Shown: positions 51,679-64,000 of the stretch, piece by piece | Numbering within the stretch: the stretch's first letter is position 1 | How the letters are laid out: each line of letters begins with the position of its first letter | Origin: Amorphochlora amoebiformis | Lineage: Eukaryota; Cercozoa; Chlorarachniophyceae | Reading direction: 5' to 3' | Length of the DNA: 64,000 nucleotides | NCBI GenBank assembly: GCA_054601695.1 | Contig: BAAHQB010000165.1 | Coordinates: forward strand, 310,001 to 374,000 | Program-made: the position numbers and the translations under genes | The notes under the pieces: model-generated | What the model was told of the DNA's origin: nothing | The model's input: only the letters and a program-made list of their open reading frames with translations | The model's database searches: none

Positions 51679-52239
51679 CATCTGGTTGTTGGGTCGCGTC
51701 CGATAAGTTCTGTGTAAAAGTTTTTCTTCATGTTCTGATTCAATTTCTGATTCATGTTCTGATTCATGTTCTCCTGATTCTTGTTCTAATTCATGTTCTG
51801 ATTCATGTTCTGATTCATGTTCTGATTCATGTTCTGATTCATGTCCTGATTCATGTTCTGATTCATGTTCTGATTCATGTTCTGATTCATGTCCTGATTC
51901 ATGTTCTGATTCATGTTCTGATTCATGTTCTGATTCATGTTCTGATTCATGTTCTGATTCATGTTCTGATTGATATTCTAATTCTTGTTCTAATTCATGT
52001 TCTGATTCATGTTCTGATTCATGTTCTGATTCATGTTCTGATTCATGTTCTGATTCATGTTCTGATTCATGTTCTGATTGATATTCTGATTCTTGTTCTA
52101 ATTCATGTTCTGATTGATGTTTTGATTGATATCCTAATCCATGTTCTGATTCATGTTCTGATTGATGTTCTGTTTGATGTTCTGATTGATGTTGTATTTG
52201 ATGTGTTTCATGTTGGCTTTGATGTTGTATATGTGTCAT
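51679..52239 (-). CDS. ESEH tetrapeptide-repeat exon
   Basis: A minus-strand open frame from an ATG at 52239 through a 12-bp minisatellite that encodes Glu-Ser-Glu-His about 30 times with few interruptions (QSEH, ELEQ, ESGH variants), then a unique tail (EEKLLHRTYRTRPNNQM) and a GTAACT donor after 51679. The start region is rich in His and Gln (MTHIQHQSQHETHQIQHQ). The frame is kept for the full array: unit changes are substitutions of whole units rather than frameshifts, apart from one in-frame loss. An acidic, His-rich stretch like this could bind divalent metal (inference). It could also be a non-coding minisatellite that happens to be open, since a 12-bp unit without stops stays open indefinitely. 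The unique tail and donor argue for coding. Confidence 0.4.
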
Positions 52240-52244
52240 TTTTA

Positions 52245-52627
52245 ATATTTTGTTTCATGCTCTGTTGGTTTCTCTTCCACAATTTTGATAATCAATCCAA
52301 TACTTGTTTGAAACGCACAAACTGACATGGCATATACGTATGCTGTTTGGGTATGTCTTTTTCCCTTTGTTTGTTTTCTATGTACGGTATCTAGGCATGG
52401 TAGCCAGCTATGGTGTCTAGATATGTTGTCTAGGGAGGGTGTCTAGGTATGGTATGATATATCTAGGTTGGTATCTGTGTATACGGTATCTAGGTATGGG
52501 TACCAAGGTCAGTATCCAGGTACGGTATCTAGGTATGCTTTATCGGTATGGTATATACCTATGCTATCTACCTAGATATGTACTGGTAGCTATCTAGTCA
52601 TGACATATATATATATATATATATGTA

Positions 52628-52663
<36 letters not shown>

Positions 52664-52953
52664 GATATCTAGGTATTATATACAGGTATGATATGTAGGT
52701 ACGGTATGTAGATATGATATGTAGGTATCATTTTAGGTATAATACGTAGGTATGGTATGTACCTGGAAGACGACTTTGTATGGGGCCAATTGCCTCTTTG
52801 CCTCGTTGGGGTGGGGATATCTGATGTGTATATCATGTTTTCCAATATGTGTATATCATGTTTTCCAATATGTTCATATCCTGTTTTCTTATGTGTATAT
52901 CCTGCTTTCCATCATGGACATATTTTTATTTTAATATGTATAAAGTATGTAAG

Positions 52954-53022
<69 letters not shown>

Positions 53023-53135
53023 GTAAATATATATATACATATATATATAAACGTGAATATAATTACATTTATGCATATAATATATCTACATTTATGCACT
53101 GGGTTTATATATAATTATATATATATATATATATA

Positions 53136-53168
<33 letters not shown>

Positions 53169-53960
53169 TCTACATACAAGTGTGCATAAAGGTTCGGCAA
53201 AGTTTAAGGATTGAAATAGGGGGGTGGAGGGAGTAAATGTGTATTTCTTACAAAGTCAAGGGCAGATTAAGGCTATGGTTGAGAAGTGAGAAAGCCTTGG
53301 TGACATTCGGGTCGATTATGGACTCTCGAATCCCCAGATGTAAGCTGATATATCCAGTTACTACGAACGATTTTGAATTCCAGATATGCTTCGATTAGCT
53401 CTTGAATATGTTGATATGTCATTCTCTCTCTCTCTCTTCCTCTCTCTTTCTTCCTCTCTCTCTTTCTTCCTCTCTCTCTTCCTCTCTCTGTCTTTCTCTC
53501 TCTCTCAGTCTCTTGCTCTCTTTCGCTCTCTATAAGACAGTGAGGTAATGGATATGCGCATATTTTGAAGAGATGGTCCGCTCGTGGATACGTGATTGCA
53601 GGATAGTGACCTCATGGGAATGCATATGTGTTTTATTTCGAGATTATGAATGTGTACTTGCTATGCCATCAAGAGTTAGCTCATAAGCATGCGAATGTCC
53701 TTTGTGCACGTGATATAGAAAAGGGAGAGAATAGATATGCTTATTGTGATATGACAGTGTGTTTGTAGATATGTGCACGTGTAGAGATTATGAATGCTTT
53801 CGATATGTGCACGTGTATGGAGGCTAAATGGATTTGTGAATGGTTTCCAGATATTTGCATGCAGATGATGAATGGATTTGTGCATAGTTTGTTGATACAT
53901 TTGAATAAAGTATGGATGATGAAAGAATGAAATTTGAGGATGTGTCTAGAAGATGAATGC
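52245..53960. other. Gene-poor stretch with degenerate GGTATCTAGG repeats and a CT tract
   Basis: 52380-52750 is built from degenerate 'ggtatctaggtatggt' units. 52820-52920 repeats 'gtgtatatcatgttttccaatat'. 53425-53530 is a (TCTC)n tract. 53560-53930 has loosely repeated 'gatatgtgcacgtgta...gattatgaatg' units. No exon with good splice signals found. Confidence 0.5.
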
Positions 53961-53976
53961 ATTTCTGCATTCTTAC

Positions 53977-58856
<4,880 letters not shown>

Positions 58857-59248
58857 CTGTTACAAACAAGCTGTCAAATGGATGTGCTGAGAGACTTAGA
58901 ACCCTTTACTTCTGGTTTCATTTCGATTGCAAACAAGCTGTGAAATGCATGTGCTGGGAGAGTTGAATTAGAATCCGAGATTCCCCTACACTTCCCGCCA
59001 TATTCCTATTCCTATGATAGACGAATGTAAGGAAACCTGATCCAACGGAAAATATAGTTCCCTTCCTATTCTATCAAAACATCGTTTCACGTCCTTACCA
59101 TAATCAGAAATGTGAAATAAGCCTAACCGTCCATTTGTATTAAGCCTACCATATGCCTACCCGACTCCTACACTTCTTGCCCTATTTCTATTTTTATTTC
59201 TTTTTTTATTTCTTTTCTATCGGAAAACAAACGTCATCCAATTGTGTT

Positions 59249-59383
<135 letters not shown>

Positions 59384-59390
59384 ATGTATG

Positions 59391-59428
<38 letters not shown>

Positions 59429-59537
59429 ATATGTGTGTGTGATTATGTAATATATATACATATACACACACATCATAGTATGTGTGTGTGTACGAAATAT
59501 GTGAGAATATCCAGAAATACAGTTAAAATTATATGTA

Positions 59538-59585
<48 letters not shown>

Positions 59586-59709
59586 CATTACACAGGATGA
59601 CGGGCTACGCCTTACATGTACATTATATAGGATCAGGGCTATCAGGGCTACCCCTTCTTGGGCCCCTTAGGGTTAAAAAAGGTTGAGCGGAAGTTGTGAA
59701 AAGTGTTGG

Positions 59710-60246
59710 TTAGTTGATTATAGTGTACCCGTCGACTCTCGAAAACAAGAGCGCAAGGCGTTCGGTCTCCTCTGCCGTGAGCTCACCGCTTTCTGTTTCA
59801 TTTCCCTTGGCGATTCTCGTATCGATATTGTTCTGGATTATACCTTCAGTTCCTGTCTGCACACTTGACGCGGATGTTTCATTCTTCATATGCTTGTTTC
59901 CCCCCCCTCTCACCCTCATAGCCTTCATATCATTGCTTTCTGGAGAGGAAATAGGTGGCCGAAATCGCATTTCCAAGCCTAGTCTTAAGCGAGAAGCCTT
60001 TCTGGCCTGCCCTGATCCCCTTGCCAACGTTCCATCATCTAAACGGAAAGGTGTCCTGCCGTATCCCAGGCGGAGAGCAATCCAAATCACCATGAGGGCC
60101 AACAATCCTGCCCGCGGCGCGCCCATCAACGCGTAGATTCCGAACGGGTCCAAGGATGCACGTGTCATAAGCAACTCCGAACAGTCTCCGAAAAGATCCT
60201 TTGGTGGTTTCACCCAAAGAGGATCACACGGAAATTCAGTGTACAC
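59710..60246 (-). CDS. Unrecognised ORF with one hydrophobic segment, C-terminal part of a gene
   Basis: An open frame of at least 178 codons ending at a stop at 59710. It contains a hydrophobic segment (AGLLALMVIWIALRLGYG) near residue 50, followed by a basic stretch and a charged, helical C terminus (LTAEETERLALLFSRVDG). The frame starts at a GTG in the reading given and stays open further upstream, antisense to the first hydrolase exon, so the true N terminus is not defined. An exon with an acceptor near 60253 is possible. The opposite strand has a 140-codon open frame (59714-60136) with less protein-like composition. Base composition is GC-richer than the flanks, which supports coding. 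Family not recognised; possibly a single-pass membrane protein. Confidence 0.4.
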   Translation of the reverse strand: MYTEFPCDPLWVKPPKDLFGDCSELLMTRASLDPFGIYALMGAPRAGLLALMVIWIALRLGYGRTPFRLDDGTLARGSGQARKASRLRLGLEMRFRPPISSPESNDMKAMRVRGGGNKHMKNETSASSVQTGTEGIIQNNIDTRIAKGNETESGELTAEETERLALLFSRVDGYTIIN

Positions 60247-60291
60247 GTGTACTAATTTGACAAGCAGCTCGGGGAAAGAAATCTCCTTCCG

Positions 60292-61219
60292 ATGTGGGTA
60301 TCCTCGGTGTTGAGCGCGGGAGTGGTGGCGTACATCGCCTATTTTGTCGCCATCCGAATGAACGAGACATATGACGTCCCAGACGACTTTTTCTCAAACG
60401 AATCTTTCGTTTGGCCGTGTGAGGGGGCCAACTACGAGGTGGTTACGGTCAATCACGATCTCGAAATGAGGGTACGTCTTGCAAGTTTACCCATATTTCT
60501 CATCCATGTATCTACGTTCCGACTATGTGCGTAGACATTCGTGTATGCTTATATCCACATACATGTGCATAAAAATTAATGTATATAGAATTGCAACATT
60601 GTGTAATAAGAGTAACATCTTGTGTTATCCCCTAACGAAGGTTGTGGTAAGTGGGCCTTCGAACGCTTCGAATGCAATTCTGTTTCTCCATGGATTTCCA
60701 AGCTCAAGCTCCATGTATCAAAACACAAATACGTGTGCATCCACGCCAACTCATCCATTGCTAATCTCAACCTTCATGTGTCAAAAAGAAATACATACAT
60801 CTACATCCACGCCGAAAAATCCATCCATGGGTTTCTATCTTCAAACTCGTGTACCAAAACACAAATACTTACATACATGCCAATATCCATCAACTTCCGA
60901 CCTCGACTCATATTATACCACAAATTAATTGTAAGAACATGCATGTCCACGCACCAAACATGTAATCGCACATTCCCTTACATTCGCATGCTGTATCACT
61001 CACGTACATTGACGCACATCTCGGCGTACCTACACTTACATTGACGTACATTGCCGAACATTGACATACATTGGCGTGCGTAAATTCACAAGTATTGCAC
61101 GCACAACCAACGTTAACCCATACCAACATACATGTGCATGTACATAGAAGAATACGTAGCACATATAGAAATAATATATTTATATATGTATATATTAATA
61201 TAAATGCATGTATGTATAT

Positions 61220-61257
<38 letters not shown>

Positions 61258-61345
61258 ATATTGCGTTAAGGTGGTGATGTGCGTACAAATATGTTTATGA
61301 GAAACGGATTTTTAAAAGCACACAAACAAATATTTACAAATTCTT

Positions 61346-61383
<38 letters not shown>

Positions 61384-61405
61384 AAGAATTTGTAAATATT
61401 TGTTT

Positions 61406-61455
<50 letters not shown>

Positions 61456-61723
61456 TATGTGCGTGTGTGTGTGTGCGTGTGTGTGTATATAATGTATATG
61501 TATATATGTACACAAATACACACAGAAACAACAGAAACATATATATACATATATATATATATACATACATATACATGGATAATTTGGATCCAAAATGTGT
61601 TTGTTGGATTTAAACAGGTGGAAGGAATATATTCCTTACTTCGCAAACAAGGGCTATCGCGTCATCGCACCCGACCTCAGGTTCATATTCAAATCCCACA
61701 CGAATAACTATATACATACATTA

Positions 61724-61762
<39 letters not shown>

Positions 61763-61798
61763 GTCATATAGGTGTCAACATAAAACATTATGCATATA

Positions 61799-61875
<77 letters not shown>

Positions 61876-62186
61876 TATATATATATATATATTGTCAACG
61901 TATCAATGCCTTGGGGGCAGCGGAAGACTGCAAGCCACCCTGATGTACTTCATTGCACCATTCGGAAAGAGATAACTTAGTCGTGGGGGTACCCACTTGC
62001 GCAGCACAAGAGTTGCGGTGTACACGTGTCGCTACTAACTGACATTAACCGGTACTACCGGGCACTTCTGGGGATTCACTAAAACACGATCTCCAGCGAT
62101 CTCCAGTGGGTCTCCATGGATCTCGGGCTATTCTACACGATTCCTGGCGTCGTGCCTACAATATATATATATATATATATATATAT

Positions 62187-62225
<39 letters not shown>

Positions 62226-62247
62226 ACACATATACATGCATATATAT

Positions 62248-62320
<73 letters not shown>

Positions 62321-62950
62321 ATAATATATATATGTATATACTTGTTTATGTGTTTGTTGATTGTTATACATACATCATGTTAAAGCAGTGAAATAAATAG
62401 ACGTATACGACTTGATGGATGAGGTAATGAGGTGATATCGACAAATAGAACATATCAATACAAGTAGACAATGCGGTGGATGAGGTGATGAGGTGATATC
62501 GAACAATAGAACATATCATATCGAACAATGGAACATATGAATAGACGTAGACGACGCGTTGGATGAGGTGATGAGGTGATATGAAGAATGGATGAAGTGA
62601 TATCGAAGAATAGATGAAGTGATATGTGATATCGAAAAATAGATGAGGTGATATCGAAGAATAGATGAGGTGATATCGAAGAATGATGAGATGATATGTG
62701 ATATCGAAAAATAGATGAGGTGATATCGAAGAATAGATGAGATGATATCGAAGAATGATGAGGTGATATCGAAGAATAGATGAGATGATATCGAAGAATA
62801 GATGAGGTGATATCATGAAGTCACATAAAGTGACAACTCTGAATCCTCGTTACTACCGGGTTGTGACTGCGCCACAGAAGTTCATTGCGTACTTGCAAAC
62901 TGTCTAGATGCCTCAGCAACATATATGTATGTATATATATATAATATGTG

Positions 62951-63018
<68 letters not shown>

Positions 63019-63035
63019 TGTATGTATAAATATAC

Positions 63036-63067
<32 letters not shown>

Positions 63068-63076
63068 TAGACATAC

Positions 63077-63116
<40 letters not shown>

Positions 63117-63162
63117 GTGTATGTATATATATATACATATCTATCGGTATATTTTCATATCC

Positions 63163-63194
<32 letters not shown>

Positions 63195-63904
63195 TGTTTT
63201 TACATTGTAGCTTTGTGCGTTGTTATTTGGTTCGTCGTCTGATGTTGACATCTGAATGTGGTTTTGAAGGGGCTTCAACGATAGCATTCCAACCTCTCCA
63301 AGGTATCTAATGGATGTCGTGTTCACAAACATATGGGTGTGTGTTTTTGAGGGTTTTTATGGGTGTGTTCACAGAATGGGTTTTTGAGGAACTTGAGTTT
63401 GCGGAGCGTATGCCATGTTTCCATGTGATGGCAGCGCGTATGTCATGTTTCCATTTGTTGGCGGAACGTATGTTATGTTTCCATGTGAGAGTGCTCTAAA
63501 ATGGGTTTTGAGGAGTTTTAGTTGGCGGAGCGCATTTTTCATTTTTCCATGTGTATGTGTTGTATATTCTGAAATGGCTTTTGAGAAATCGGAGATTGTG
63601 GAATGTGTATGTCATGTTTCCATGCGTGTGTCTCCTCCTAAAATGGGTTTCGAGCGATTCGTAGAGAGGAGTGAGAGGGATATATACGGTATGTATACGA
63701 CAGCATGTTCATTTGTGTCTGTAAAAAAGGCTTTTGATATCCTTTAGTTATGTGTGTGATCTGGTTGTATATCATGCCTTTGAGGTATGTATCATGTATG
63801 CATAAAATGGGTTTGATGTCTGCGTATGATGTTTGTCCAGAATGAGTTTCGAGGTATTGGTGGAGGACATGGTCGGACTGCTCAAGAAGGAAAACAGACA
63901 AGAG
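60292..63904 (+). CDS. Alpha/beta hydrolase, epoxide-hydrolase-like, N-terminal half (continues beyond window)
   Basis: Exons 60292-60471, 60641-60714, 61618-61680, 63270-63302, 63841-63904; all four junctions agree in phase and all introns are GT...AG. The protein starts with an ATG followed by a signal-anchor helix ([18 protein letters not shown]), then reads [50 protein letters not shown] and [24 protein letters not shown] is the oxyanion-hole motif, '[17 protein letters not shown]' is the beta4-loop signature of epoxide hydrolases and haloalkane dehalogenases, and 'LVEDM..LL' is the helix before the nucleophile. The nucleophile elbow (G-x-D-x-G-G), acid and His would lie past the window end. 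It probably sits in a membrane facing the lumen or cytosol; the substrate is unknown. The 760-bp intron before 61618 and the 1.6-kb intron after 61680 carry an inverted repeat, TA tracts and a 24-bp minisatellite. Confidence 0.8.
61321..61408. repeat. Perfect 28-bp inverted repeat around a TA tract
   Basis: 61321-61348 and 61381-61408 are exact reverse complements, with only TA between. The whole 88 bp can fold into one hairpin. It lies in the hydrolase intron. Confidence 0.9.
62410..62815. repeat. Minisatellite of about 24 bp, GATGAGGTGATATCGAAGAATA
   Basis: About 15 units of 'gatgaggtgatatcgaagaa' plus 'tag' or shorter variants, in the hydrolase intron. Open on the minus strand only as a simple repeat. 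Confidence 0.85.
63360..63830 (+). repeat. Decayed 5'-edge copies of hydrolase exon 63841-63904
   Basis: Segments near 63370, 63496, 63569, 63640 and 63802 resemble the exon start ('aaaatgggtttygag' against 'cagaatgagtttcgagg') followed by a GGAG/GCGGA-rich stretch. They form a loose repeat of 70-130 bp leading up to the real acceptor. Confidence 0.45.
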
Positions 63905-64000
63905 GTTACTTTATATTTTTAGTTTTAAGATGCATATATGTATACTAGTATATGTAGATGTATATTCTCATCTACATATAAAAAAATCTATTCTGTACAT

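Noticed and set aside
59714-60136. Plus-strand 140-codon ORF
   Set aside because: It overlaps the minus-strand ORF, and its hydrophobic, Pro/Ser-rich composition looks like the antisense of a charged protein. Kept only as an alternative.

Overview
The window is nuclear DNA from a single-celled eukaryote. Introns are numerous and short exons follow GT...AG rules. There are no bacterial operons, ribosome binding sites, tRNA or rRNA genes that I can see. It is saturated with (TA)n microsatellites and carries interstitial TTAGGG arrays. The gene content (ankyrin protein, giant cysteine-rich multipass receptor-like protein with a Thr/Pro stalk, epoxide-hydrolase-like enzyme) would suit a repeat-rich protist. 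An ichthyosporean such as Sphaeroforma or a stramenopile are guesses; the sequence alone does not decide.

Most apparent open frames here are (TA)n read as Tyr-Ile repeats and are not genes. Real coding sequence lies in small islands between the TA tracts. I linked islands by hand, asking each candidate exon for an AG acceptor, a GT donor, an open frame and a phase matching its neighbours. Layout: (1) 1-5360, plus strand: 3' part of an ankyrin-repeat gene that begins before the window. (2) 40553-6120, minus strand: one gene of about 34 kb with about 57 exons, encoding about 2,020 residues: signal peptide, repeated Cys motifs, a pentapeptide Thr/Pro stalk, more Cys-containing ectodomain with GCC2/GCC3-like motifs, seven to nine membrane helices and a basic/Ser-rich tail. 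All but three of its junctions agree in phase. Its 3' end converges on the ankyrin gene, 759 bp away. (3) 44-59 kb, minus strand: scattered exons of one or more further genes, including an ESEH-repeat exon, mixed with minisatellites. (4) 59710-60246, minus strand: an unrecognised ORF. (5) 60292-63904, plus strand: five exons of an alpha/beta hydrolase that runs out of the window.

The most unusual signal is structural. Many introns contain extra, decaying copies of the exon edge that faces them: 5' edge plus acceptor in the upstream intron, or 3' edge plus donor in the downstream intron. Each copy is separated from the next by a fresh (TA)n tract. This occurs in at least four transcription units on both strands and fills introns with decoy splice sites.
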